Below, piece by piece: positions 56,508-64,000 of a stretch of DNA of 64,000 nucleotides. The position numbers were made by a program, and so were the translations under genes. Below the pieces are notes generated by a model. The model had not been told where the DNA came from. It made no database searches and saw nothing but the letters and a program-made list of their open reading frames with translations. This DNA is from Hyphomicrobiales bacterium (lineage in GTDB: Bacteria > Pseudomonadota > Alphaproteobacteria > Rhizobiales > Rhizobiaceae). How positions within the stretch are numbered: the stretch's first letter is position 1; every line of letters begins with the position of its first letter. The DNA is taken from assembly GCA_900468065.1 (NCBI GenBank), contig UBTA01000011.1, positions 1-64,000 of the forward strand, written 5' to 3'.

Positions 56508-56540
56508 ATCGTTTGGGTGACCTTATCGATCAGCGACGGA

Positions 56541-56969
56541 TCAGTTGGCCGGGAAGCCCGGGACCGAGCCGGCACCGCCGGAATTGCGATCGCGCATGAA
56601 ACGGTCGAAATCTTCCTGGTCCTTGGCGCGGCGAAGTTCGCGGGCGTAGTCGTCAAACTGTTCGCGCATTTCGTCGAGCTTGCGGCGTTCTTCGTCGAGG
56701 CGGGCGAGCTCAGCATCGCGCCAGTCGTCGAAGGCGACATTGCCGGTACCGAAGCTCGGACGGCCATAACGCTGGCTCTTGCGCTTGAAAGACGAGCAAA
56801 AGCCATCAACGCTGTTGTTGGCATCCCTCTTGAAGCTCTTCAGCCGTTCGCCGAACAGGATATAGGCAAGCATGGCGAGCCCAAGCGGCCAGAAAATCAC
56901 GAAACCGAGCACCATCATGGCAATGGTCGCTGGCGTCCAGTCCGGACGGATCAATGCAGATTGGTTCAT
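56541..56969 (-). CDS. DUF2852 family membrane protein
   Basis: This 142-residue protein has one transmembrane helix near the N-terminus (ATIAMMVLGFVIFWPLGLAMLAYI). A Ser/Arg-rich linker with FGERLKSFKR follows, then a charged helical, probably coiled-coil segment (DAELARLDEERRKLDEMREQ in part), and a C-terminal GGAGSVPGFPAN tail. It matches the alphaproteobacterial DUF2852 family; function is unknown. GAGGA lies upstream of the ATG, and an intrinsic terminator follows, so it is a single-gene unit. Confidence 0.87.
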   Translation of the reverse strand: MNQSALIRPDWTPATIAMMVLGFVIFWPLGLAMLAYILFGERLKSFKRDANNSVDGFCSSFKRKSQRYGRPSFGTGNVAFDDWRDAELARLDEERRKLDEMREQFDDYARELRRAKDQEDFDRFMRDRNSGGAGSVPGFPAN

Positions 56970-57081
56970 GTTCAGAAGTCCTCGCTAAAAGTGGGCCTCT
57001 CCTTCGGGCCCGCTTATTACGAGATGGGAAGAGGCCTACCGGTGTGCAAGACAATTGTCCACAAAATCCGGCAAGCCTCTG

Positions 57082-57104
57082 ATATCGATCGATGAAATCG
57101 ATAT
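57082..57104. promoter_or_regulatory. Small palindrome upstream of DUF2852 / downstream of phaZ
   Basis: ATATCGAT (57082-57089) and ATCGATAT (57097-57104) are perfect eight-base inverted arms with a seven-base spacer. They lie 11 bases beyond the phaZ stop. No T tract follows on the minus strand, so an operator for the DUF2852 gene or a weak transcript-end hairpin are both possible. Confidence 0.35.
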
Positions 57105-57114
57105 GTTTTACTGA

Positions 57115-58389
57115 TCAGCCCGTCTTGCCACCCTTGATCACCTGGCGCACCGGCTTGGCGCTGCGGGCATGCTCGCGCTGGAACGCAGCGATGCGCGGCG
57201 CGATTTCGCGGCGGAAACGCGAGCCGTTGAAAACACCGTAATGGCCGACATCCGGCTGCATATAGTGCAGGCGCATGTTGTCGGGGATGTTCGTGCAGAT
57301 CGTCTGGGCCGCCTGGGTCTGGCCGACGCCGGAAATATCGTCGTTTTCGCCTTCCACCGTCAACAGCGCCACCTTGCGGATCGCAGTCGTGTCCACCCTC
57401 TGGTCGCGATGCATCATTTCGCCCTTTGGAAGCGCATGCTTCATGAAGACAACATCGACGGTCTGCAGGTAGAATTCGGCGGTCAGATCCATCACCGCCA
57501 TATATTCATCATAGAAATCGCGGTGCTTTTCGGCGGCGTCGCCATCGTTCTTGACCAGATGCTCGAAGAAATCCTTCGTCGCCGTCAGGTGCCGGTCAAG
57601 GTTCATCGACATGAAGCCGGACAGCTGCAGGAAGCCCGGATAGACCGGACGCAGGAAGCCGACCTGCGGAAAAGGAACCGGCATCACGACATTGTCACGG
57701 AACCAGCTGAGCGGCTTTTCCTTGGCGAGCTGGTTGACGGCTGTCGGGTTGATGCGTGTATCGATCGGGCCGCCCATCAGCGTCATCGAAGACGGCGACA
57801 ACGGATCGTCATTGGCTTCCATCAGCGCCACGGCCGCCAAAACTGGTACCGCAGGCTGACAGACGGCGATGACATGCGTGTCCGGCCCGAGGAAATGCAG
57901 CATCTGGATGACGTAGTCGATATAGTCATCGAGGTCGAACGTGCCTTCGGTCAATGGAACCGTGCGGGCATCGATCCAGTCGGTGATGTAGATATCCGAC
58001 TGCGGCAACAACGCTTCGACGGTGCCGCGCAAAAGCGTTGCGTAATGGCCGGACATCGGCGCGACGATCAGCACCTTCGGATCGGATGCCCTGCCCTTCG
58101 GTACAGCGCGCTGGAAATGGATGAGATTGCAGAACGGCTCGCGCCAGACAATGCGCTCCTGGACCGCAACCGACACGCCATCGACAACGGTTTCGGGCAG
58201 GCCGAACGCCGGCTTGCCGTAACGGCGCGTCGTGCGTTCAAAGACTTCGAGGCCGGCAGCGGCGGCTCTGCCCATATAGGTGTGCGAAATAGGATTGAGC
58301 GGATTGGCATAGGCGAGCCGCATGGCATCGGCGGCCGCACGCCACGGGGCCATCATCGCATGATTGAGTTCGTAAAGCTGGTAGAACAT
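57115..58389 (-). CDS. phaZ: Intracellular polyhydroxyalkanoate (PHB) depolymerase
   Basis: Mobilises stored polyhydroxybutyrate, an important carbon reserve in rhizobia. It has 424 residues starting MFYQLYELNHAMMAPWR, the family N-terminus. The alpha/beta-hydrolase core contains VAPMSGHYATLLRGTVEALL, YITDWIDARTVPL and VIAVCQPAVPVLAAVALM, where Cys177 replaces the usual Ser nucleophile, as in the cysteine-dependent intracellular depolymerases. The C-terminal QPDVGHYGVFNGSRFR supplies the His. An open frame reaches 58548 but lacks similarity; the chosen ATG has GGAG ten bases upstream. Confidence 0.95.
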   Translation of the reverse strand: MFYQLYELNHAMMAPWRAAADAMRLAYANPLNPISHTYMGRAAAAGLEVFERTTRRYGKPAFGLPETVVDGVSVAVQERIVWREPFCNLIHFQRAVPKGRASDPKVLIVAPMSGHYATLLRGTVEALLPQSDIYITDWIDARTVPLTEGTFDLDDYIDYVIQMLHFLGPDTHVIAVCQPAVPVLAAVALMEANDDPLSPSSMTLMGGPIDTRINPTAVNQLAKEKPLSWFRDNVVMPVPFPQVGFLRPVYPGFLQLSGFMSMNLDRHLTATKDFFEHLVKNDGDAAEKHRDFYDEYMAVMDLTAEFYLQTVDVVFMKHALPKGEMMHRDQRVDTTAIRKVALLTVEGENDDISGVGQTQAAQTICTNIPDNMRLHYMQPDVGHYGVFNGSRFRREIAPRIAAFQREHARSAKPVRQVIKGGKTG

Positions 58390-58643
58390 CGGAAGCGTTC
58401 TCCTTGTTACCGTAAACGACAACGCCGCTCCCAACCGGACGCAACCTTGCAATTGTTGTTCTTTGTGTCCGCAAGTGAGGCCGACACTAGCACTTTTCTT
58501 GTGCGACGCAATAAATATGCCGCAACGCCTCTGTGACAAGACCTTCACAAGCGTGCCACAGAGGGCTTGATACTAAGTAAAGGCGCTTGCGCGAAGCTGC
58601 TTGCGGATAGCGATACCGGAGACCGCACCGGTGAGCCATCCGG

Positions 58644-59663
58644 CTACCGGGAGACCTTGACCACGGCCTTGATCAACCCGGTCTTTTCATGCGCCCAGCG
58701 CGGCAGGTCGATGACGACGGCGTCCAGCGTCGTGCGGTGCGTGATCAGCGACGACACCGGGACATGCCCGGCGCGGATGGACGCCGCCACATGCTCGAAA
58801 TCCTGCCGCGTTGCGTTGCGGCTGCCGATCAGCATCATTTCCCGTTTGTGGAATTCCGGATCCGAGAAGCGAATGTCGTCCTTCACGACACTGACGAAGA
58901 CCAAGCAGCCGCCATGCGCCACGAAGGAAAAGGATTTCTCCATCGACCCGCCAAAGCCGGTGGCATCGAAGACCACATCGAAACCGTCACCACCGGTGGC
59001 CGATCGAACGGCTTCCAAAGCTCCATCCCCGGCCAAGATTCCTTCGCCAAAACCAAGCCGATCGGCGGCCATGTCCAGACGTTCCGCGCTGGCATCAAGC
59101 AGCGTCACCTGATGGCCGGCAATGCGCGAGAAGAGTGCTGCTCCCAGACCGATCGGTCCGGCGCCGATGACCAGAGCCCTCGACCCAGCAGGCGCCAGCG
59201 AACGGCGAACCGCATGTGCGCCAATCGCCAGAAATTCGACAGTTGCCGCCGCCTCCAGTGAAAGGTCACCGGCTGGATAGAGGTTTGCCTCGGGCACGAG
59301 GATTTCCTCGCAAAGCGCGCCGTCGGTATGAACCCCCAGAACCTTGATTGCCGTGCAGCAGTTCGGCTTGTCCTTGCGGCAGGCAACGCAGGTTCCGCAG
59401 GAGAGATAGGGATTGACGATGACCGGTGTACCCGGCGCAAGTGAAACTCCTTCGCCGGATTCGATCACGGTTGCCGAGATCTCGTGGCCCATGACCCGGG
59501 GATATTCGAGATAGGGATGCTTGCCCTCGAAAATATGATAATCGGTGCCGCAGATGCCGACATGGCTGACCGCCAGCCTGGCCCAGCCTTTTGATGGCGC
59601 CCCCGGCGCCGGTCTGTCGATGATCTCGAGGCGCCCGGGCTCCGGGCAGATGGCCGCTTTCAT
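58644..59663 (-). CDS. Zinc-dependent medium-chain dehydrogenase (polyol/idonate type)
   Basis: The 339-residue MDR-family enzyme has catalytic zinc ligands Cys38 (GICGTDYH) and His60-Glu61 (VMGHEIS). The structural zinc cluster is Cys89, Cys92, Cys95 and Cys103. The Rossmann motif VIGAGPIGLGAA binds NAD(P). It belongs near L-idonate, galactitol-1-phosphate or sorbitol dehydrogenases. It is the last gene of a minus-strand sugar ABC operon, so it probably oxidises the imported sugar or polyol. Spacing to the permease gene is 56 bases. Confidence 0.9.
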   Translation of the reverse strand: MKAAICPEPGRLEIIDRPAPGAPSKGWARLAVSHVGICGTDYHIFEGKHPYLEYPRVMGHEISATVIESGEGVSLAPGTPVIVNPYLSCGTCVACRKDKPNCCTAIKVLGVHTDGALCEEILVPEANLYPAGDLSLEAAATVEFLAIGAHAVRRSLAPAGSRALVIGAGPIGLGAALFSRIAGHQVTLLDASAERLDMAADRLGFGEGILAGDGALEAVRSATGGDGFDVVFDATGFGGSMEKSFSFVAHGGCLVFVSVVKDDIRFSDPEFHKREMMLIGSRNATRQDFEHVAASIRAGHVPVSSLITHRTTLDAVVIDLPRWAHEKTGLIKAVVKVSR

Positions 59664-59719
59664 GGCAGGCAGTTCCTTGCAGTCTCAAGTCACAGATGGG
59701 CGGAGGCAACCGGCCGGGA

Positions 59720-60694
59720 TCAGCGCGAACCGCGGCGGCGCAGCTGGTCGAAATAGACAATGACGATGATCAGCACGCCGGTGATGATGCGCTGCACGAA
59801 CGCATTGACGTTGAGCAGATTGGCGCCGTTGTTGATGGTTGCCAGAATGAAGGCGCCAAGCAACGGTCCGTGTACAGAACCGACTGCGCCGAACAGGCTG
59901 GTGCCGCCGATGACGGAGGAGGCGATCGCCTGCAGTTCCCATCCTTCCGCCTGGGTGGCGTTGCCGATGCCGATGCGCGAGGCAAGCAGCAGGCCGACGA
60001 AGGCAGCGCAGGTGGAAGACAGGATATAGGCGAGGTAGATCGTGCGATTGACATTGACGCCGGAGAGGCGCGCGGCTTCGCTGTTGGAGCCGACGGCGAA
60101 GAGATACCGGCCCCAGCGGCTGAGATGCAGGAAGATATAGGCCGGGATCGCAACGACGATCACCATCCAGAACAGGCTGGGAATGCCGAGGAAATCGGCG
60201 CGCGAAAAATTGGTGAAGGACTCGTCGCTGATCGAGATCGTCGAACCGTTGGTCACCAGAAGGCCGATGCCGCGCAGCGAGGTCAGTGTTGCCAGCGTGA
60301 TGATGAAGGCGGGAAGCCCCATGCGGACAATGCCGAAGGCATGGAAGGCGCCGATCGCCACGCCGACCAGGAGCGTGATGCCCATGGCCGGCCAGAGCGG
60401 CACGCCATGTTGCAAGAGCCAGGCGACCGTCACGCTGGAGAAGCCGACCACGGCGCCAACGGACAGATCGATGCCGGCAGTGATGATGACAAAGGTTTGC
60501 CCCACCGCGAGGATCGCCGTCATCGCCCCCTGCCGAAGCAGGTTGCTGATATTGTTGGAGGTCCAGAAACTCGTCGTCGAGATGCCGAGCAACAGCCAGA
60601 GGAACAGCAAGAGCCCGAGCAGGGTCAGGCCGAACAGGATGTTCATGCCCTTTTTCGGCACCGGGGCTGTTTCCGTTGTGGTCTCTACGCTCAT
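59720..60694 (-). CDS. Sugar ABC transporter permease, RbsC family
   Basis: This inner-membrane permease has 324 residues and about eight to ten transmembrane helices. The RbsC-type signature AVGQTFVIITAGIDLSVGAV is present, plus FAVGSNSEAARLSGVNVNRT, the EAA-like coupling loop. GGAGG stands before the ATG. It sits between the dual-domain ATPase and the dehydrogenase genes of the same operon. The cargo is a monosaccharide or polyol of the ribose/xylose/erythritol/inositol type and cannot be narrowed from sequence. Confidence 0.94.
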   Translation of the reverse strand: MSVETTTETAPVPKKGMNILFGLTLLGLLLFLWLLLGISTTSFWTSNNISNLLRQGAMTAILAVGQTFVIITAGIDLSVGAVVGFSSVTVAWLLQHGVPLWPAMGITLLVGVAIGAFHAFGIVRMGLPAFIITLATLTSLRGIGLLVTNGSTISISDESFTNFSRADFLGIPSLFWMVIVVAIPAYIFLHLSRWGRYLFAVGSNSEAARLSGVNVNRTIYLAYILSSTCAAFVGLLLASRIGIGNATQAEGWELQAIASSVIGGTSLFGAVGSVHGPLLGAFILATINNGANLLNVNAFVQRIITGVLIIVIVYFDQLRRRGSR

Positions 60695-60736
60695 GATTTT
60701 CCTCCACGCATTTTCTTATCCGGTCTTTTCATGGCG

Positions 60737-62287
60737 TTAGACGCCGATCGCCTGGGTCAGCACTTCCTCATGAGAGGCGCTGCGATAGGTATGGCTGGCG
60801 ACGAGTTTCCCCTGCCGGAACACATGCAGCCGGTCAGACAGTTCGTAGACCTCGGGCAGATACGACGAAATCAGGATGATGCCTGCGCCCTGCTCCAGAA
60901 GCCGTGCAAACAGCCGGTAGATTTCCGCCTTGGTGCCGACATCGACGCCGACGGTCGGTTCGTCGAAGATGAACAGCTTGGCGCCATGGCTCAGCCATTT
61001 GCCGATGACGATCTTCTGCTGGTTGCCGCCGGACATGGCCGAGGCCAGAACACGCCGCGTCGGCGTCTTGATCTTCAGATCCTTGATCTGCCGGTCGGCA
61101 TTCTCGATCTCACGTGCGCGATTGATGGTCAGGCCGCGCGATAGCCGGTCGAAGACCGGCAGGTTGATATTGAGCCCGATGGGTAGATTGAGGCAAAGCC
61201 CCTGGTCGCGGCGGCTCTCGGGCGCGAGCGCAATGCCGAGATCCATCGCGTCGCGTTCATTGCGGATTTTGACCTTGCTGCCCTGCCAGTAGACTTCTCC
61301 GGCGCTGAGCGGCTGGCGGCCATAAAGCCCGAGCGCGAATTCGCTGCGCCCGGCGCCGATCAGACCGTAGAGACCGACGATTTCCCCGGCGCGCACGGAT
61401 AGCGAAACATCCGAGAAACCGGGGCCGGAGAGACCGCGCGTTTCGACTATGGTCGCGCCGATCGGCAGCGTTTCCTTGTGATAGATCTGCTCGATGGTGC
61501 GGTTGATCATCATCGATATCAGCTCGGCATCATTGGTCTCGGCAATCTTGCGCGTGCCGATATGTGCGCCGTCGCGCAGCACCGAAACCCGGTCGGCGAG
61601 TTCGAAGACCTCTTCCATGCGGTGGCTGATATAGACGATGGTGACGCCTTCGCCCTGTAGCCGGCGAATGAGCCGGAAAAGCTGCGCCGATTCCTGGCGG
61701 GTAAGGTAAGCCGTCGGCTCATCGAAAATCAGGAACTGCGTGCCGCGCATCGCCGCGCGTGCCGTCGCCACCAGCTGCTGCTGGCCGATTGTCAGGTCGC
61801 TGAGAAGGGCGGCGGCCGGTAGATTGAAGCCGAGGTCATCGAGCACGGCCTGGGCGGCATCGGTCATGGCGCGCTTGCGCATCAAGCCGTTCCTGTTGAT
61901 CTCGTCGCCGAGAAACATATTGGCCGCAACCGACAGGTGGCGGCAGAGAACGACCTCCTGATGCACGGCATTGATGCCGCGCGAAATCGCCTCATTGGGC
62001 GTGGCAAGCTGCACCGCGTCGCCGCACCAGAAGACCTCGCCCGCCGTTCGCCGGATGACCCCGGTCAGAAGCTTGATCAGCGTCGACTTGCCAGCACCAT
62101 TTTCGCCGACGATGGCGTGAATTTCACCGGACAGAAAAGTGATGTTTGCCGGCTTCAGAGCCTCGACGGCCCCATATTTCTTCTGCAGGCCGCGCAGTTC
62201 CAGGATCGGTTCGCCCTTGGGAACTGGGTGCTTGGCAATCGCCGCCGTGCCCTCGTGCCGGTGGCTGACATCTTGAAGTCCGGTCAT
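60737..62287 (-). CDS. Sugar ABC transporter ATP-binding protein, RbsA/MglA family
   Basis: The 516-residue protein has two tandem ATPase domains. The first has Walker A GENGAGKST, the signature LTIGQQQLVATARAA and Walker B FLIFDEPTAYL. The second has a degenerate Walker A (GLIGAGRSE) but an intact signature-like MSGGNQQKIVIGKW and KLFIFDEPTVGVD. This asymmetry is normal for carbohydrate CUT2 transporters. GGAGG precedes the ATG. It lies 42 bases ahead of the permease gene and 119 bases behind the binding protein. Confidence 0.95.
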   Translation of the reverse strand: MTGLQDVSHRHEGTAAIAKHPVPKGEPILELRGLQKKYGAVEALKPANITFLSGEIHAIVGENGAGKSTLIKLLTGVIRRTAGEVFWCGDAVQLATPNEAISRGINAVHQEVVLCRHLSVAANMFLGDEINRNGLMRKRAMTDAAQAVLDDLGFNLPAAALLSDLTIGQQQLVATARAAMRGTQFLIFDEPTAYLTRQESAQLFRLIRRLQGEGVTIVYISHRMEEVFELADRVSVLRDGAHIGTRKIAETNDAELISMMINRTIEQIYHKETLPIGATIVETRGLSGPGFSDVSLSVRAGEIVGLYGLIGAGRSEFALGLYGRQPLSAGEVYWQGSKVKIRNERDAMDLGIALAPESRRDQGLCLNLPIGLNINLPVFDRLSRGLTINRAREIENADRQIKDLKIKTPTRRVLASAMSGGNQQKIVIGKWLSHGAKLFIFDEPTVGVDVGTKAEIYRLFARLLEQGAGIILISSYLPEVYELSDRLHVFRQGKLVASHTYRSASHEEVLTQAIGV

Positions 62288-62406
62288 GGCGGCTCTCCTC
62301 CCGATCGCAACACCGCTTCAGCATGGACAAGCCATGCCGGAGCGGCTCTGGATCATATCATGCAACAGACGGCAGGCCGTTTGAGCGGCCTGCCGCAGTG
62401 TCCGGA

Positions 62407-63396
62407 TCAGTTGACCTTCGGGTTCAAAAGAGCGTCGATCTTCGGGTCAGCCATGTTGGCCTTGGTCACCAGGTTTGCACCTGTATCGACATTGGCCTCG
62501 ACCTTTTCCTTCTTCGAAGCGGCCAGAGCGGTTTTGATGCCGTCATAGCCCATGCGATACGGATCCTGCACGACGAGGCCGGCGAGAACGCCTTCCTTGA
62601 GGAAGCCGACCGTCTTTTCGTCGCTGTCGAAGCCGATGACCTTGATCTTGTCGCCGAGCTTGTTTTCAGCGATCGCCTGGCCAACGCCCTGTGCCATGAT
62701 CAGGTTGGATGCAAAGACGCCAACGAGGTTCGGGTTTGCGGTGATCAGGTCGGTCATCATGTTGAGTCCGGTAGTGGCCTGGCCGTCGGCATATTTGTCG
62801 GCCACGACCTTGAGGCCTGGATATTTGGCCGTGATCTGCTCTACGAAGCCGTTGTGGCGCTGATCCAGCGAACCGACGCCCGGCAGGCTGGTGATGATGG
62901 CGATGTCGCCCTCTTCCTTGCCGGTGGCTTCCTTGATCGCGGCGGCGAGACCGTCAGCGGCGATGCGGCCGCCCTGGGTGTTGTCGGTGGTCAGGAACGA
63001 CGTGAAGGCCTTGGAATCGGCACCGGAGTCGATGCCGATGATCGGCACGGCCTTGGCCGCTTCATCAATCGGCTTGCCGAGCGCCTTGAATTCCGTCGGC
63101 GAGATGACGACAGCAGCCGGAGCGCCTGCAACGGCATTTTCCAGGATGGTGATCTGGCCGTTGATATCCGATTCCGACTGGGCGCCGAGTTCCGGTACGT
63201 TGACGCCGAGATCCTTGCCGGCCGCGCGGGCGCCAGCCAGAACGATCTGCCAGTAGAAGGATGTGGTATCCTTGACGATGATCGGGATAGTGACGTCCTG
63301 TGCGAACGAGGCCATCGGCATCATCGTTGCGAAGACGGCGGCACCGGCCAGACTGGTAAAGGCGCGGCGCGACAGGATATTCTTCATAAGGGTCAT
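62407..63396 (-). CDS. Sugar-binding periplasmic protein, CUT2 family
   Basis: The 329-residue protein has a signal peptide (MTLMKNILSRRAFTSLAGAA start, cleavage near SFAQ-DV). It then shows the type I periplasmic binding fold with VTIPIIVKDTTSFYWQIVLAGA, AAVVISPTEFKALG, VPIIGIDSGAD and IKVIGFDSDEKTV. It resembles RbsB-like binding proteins. A TTG seven codons upstream opens the frame but lacks a site; the ATG at 63396 follows GGAG. The ligand is undefined. The adjacent RbsD/FucU-like mutarotase suggests a sugar that needs anomer or ring interconversion. Confidence 0.93.
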   Translation of the reverse strand: MTLMKNILSRRAFTSLAGAAVFATMMPMASFAQDVTIPIIVKDTTSFYWQIVLAGARAAGKDLGVNVPELGAQSESDINGQITILENAVAGAPAAVVISPTEFKALGKPIDEAAKAVPIIGIDSGADSKAFTSFLTTDNTQGGRIAADGLAAAIKEATGKEEGDIAIITSLPGVGSLDQRHNGFVEQITAKYPGLKVVADKYADGQATTGLNMMTDLITANPNLVGVFASNLIMAQGVGQAIAENKLGDKIKVIGFDSDEKTVGFLKEGVLAGLVVQDPYRMGYDGIKTALAASKKEKVEANVDTGANLVTKANMADPKIDALLNPKVN

Positions 63397-63631
63397 GGTG
63401 TTGTTCTCCTCCAACAACGTCTTGTTCAGTTCTCCTCAGACTGGGCCGCAAGACGCAAACGGCTCGATCTTTTATCCATAAAAAACATTTTGCCTTGGCA
63501 AGCTATCTCAGCATTTTCGAAATTGCAAGCGCCCGAAATTTCCCTTGAACATTGCTTTCATCCCAACGCCAAGTCTTTGTTTTTTCATCCGAAGATGCCC
63601 GGCCCCCTCCATGGGCCGGGTACCGCCCATC
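63397..63631 (-). promoter_or_regulatory. Gap upstream of the sugar-binding protein gene
   Basis: This 235-base gap between the mutarotase gene and the binding-protein gene is AT-rich in its middle and probably holds a promoter for the transporter operon. It has a strong hairpin, CCCGGCCC/GGGCCGGG (63598-63605 with 63613-63620). The T tract needed for an intrinsic terminator is absent on the minus strand, so attenuation or partial termination between the genes is possible. No LacI-type operator was identified. Confidence 0.4.
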
Positions 63632-64000
63632 TCAGACGCGGTAAAGTTCCTGCGGATGCACGACACCCTTTTTCAGGATGATATTTCCGTAAAGCCGGAA
63701 TTCTGTCGTCGCGACAATATAGGCCGCCTTGCGCGAACGCTCATAGAAGGCAAAGCGCTCGATCGGCACCACCTTGAAGTCGCCGGCAAGCTTGTTGACC
63801 AGGCTCTGGAACTTGACGCAAACATCCGGCACGGCCTGCGGATCGCCGACGACTTCCATGCGCCAGGCGGATTCGCTGACGAATGTATCGAGCGGCATAT
63901 GCGCAAGGATCGCCTCCAGGATGCTCAGCGCATCGACTCCATCCGCCCGCACGACCTTCGGCCCCATGGTGCTGGCCGGAAAGTTGGCATCGGCAATAAC
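63632..64000 (-). CDS. RbsD/FucU-type sugar mutarotase, 5' end beyond the window
   Basis: The frame stays open to the right edge, so the gene is truncated by the window. The visible 122 residues begin VIADANFPASTMGPKVV, the typical ribose pyranase / fucose mutarotase block. They end FRLYGNIILKKGVVHP, the FucU-like C-terminus carrying the Tyr-Gly-Asn motif and a terminal His. These enzymes interconvert anomers or ring forms of monosaccharides. Family length is about 140-150, so roughly 25 residues are missing. A shorter call from an internal ATG at 63967 would cut into the conserved core and is wrong. Confidence 0.88.
   Translation of the reverse strand, partial: VIADANFPASTMGPKVVRADGVDALSILEAILAHMPLDTFVSESAWRMEVVGDPQAVPDVCVKFQSLVNKLAGDFKVVPIERFAFYERSRKAAYIVATTEFRLYGNIILKKGVVHPQELYRV

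Noticed and set aside
63598-63620. GC-rich hairpin as a terminator for the mutarotase gene
   Set aside because: No T run follows the hairpin on the minus strand, so it is noted only as a possible attenuating structure.

Overview
The window is a high-GC chromosomal segment from an alphaproteobacterium, almost certainly a member of the Rhizobiaceae (Rhizobium/Agrobacterium/Sinorhizobium group). The evidence is the ChvG/ChvI pair with hprK, EIIA-Man and HPr directly behind it, the ActS/ActR redox pair, a DivL-type kinase with Tyr in place of the catalytic His, a TsaE-AmgK fusion, the trpFBA-accD-folC block, and rhizobial proteins such as MmcB, DUF1402 and DUF2852. No plasmid, phage, IS, CRISPR, rRNA or tRNA feature was found. 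Most of the window is core genome. The accessory-looking parts are a broken vapBC module, a sugar ABC locus at the right edge and some repeat-rich gaps.

Layout: 0.27-4.9 kb holds an ornithine cyclodeaminase-family reductase and a YnjBCD-type ABC transporter, followed by the helicase HrpB. 7.4-9.4 kb is actS-actR. 9.4-10.8 kb has mmcB and an L,D-transpeptidase lipoprotein. 10.8-11.6 kb is non-coding and repeat-rich. 11.6-16.0 kb carries malate synthase G and a hydantoinase/oxoprolinase protein. 16.1-19.1 kb has a secreted hypothetical, a cytochrome P450 and a DUF1402 protein. 19.5-21.8 kb is hslV-GNAT-hslU on the minus strand, divergent from hisB-DUF2628-hisH-hisA-hisF-hisE-coaA (22.1-26.7 kb). 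26.7-30.5 kb, on the minus strand, holds alkB, a small secreted protein, a BON-LysM protein, arfB and pckA.

30.8-34.9 kb is the envelope and carbon signalling block chvI-chvG-hprK-EIIA-HPr. 35.0-36.4 kb is ahcY with a strong terminator. 36.8-48.8 kb is a dense plus-strand run: divL, tsaE-amgK, murU, addB, addA, trxA. It covers cell-cycle control, tRNA t6A synthesis, peptidoglycan recycling, double-strand break repair and thioredoxin. 48.8-54.7 kb, on the minus strand, has a GNAT protein, folC, accD, trpA, trpB and trpF. 54.8-55.6 kb holds vapB, an interrupted vapC and a Pmp3/YqaE peptide. 55.65-58.4 kb has a YgjP-like metallopeptidase, DUF2852 and a PHB depolymerase. 58.6-64.0 kb is a sugar uptake locus on the minus strand: RbsD/FucU mutarotase (cut by the window edge), binding protein, ATPase, permease and an MDR-family polyol dehydrogenase.

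The most interesting non-genic signals are two dispersed repeats (11304-11447 and 19271-19391) whose internal hairpins differ in sequence but stay paired, and a multi-hairpin insert between chvI and chvG. Two perfect palindromes sit upstream of glcB and vapB. No completely new multi-gene system is evident.
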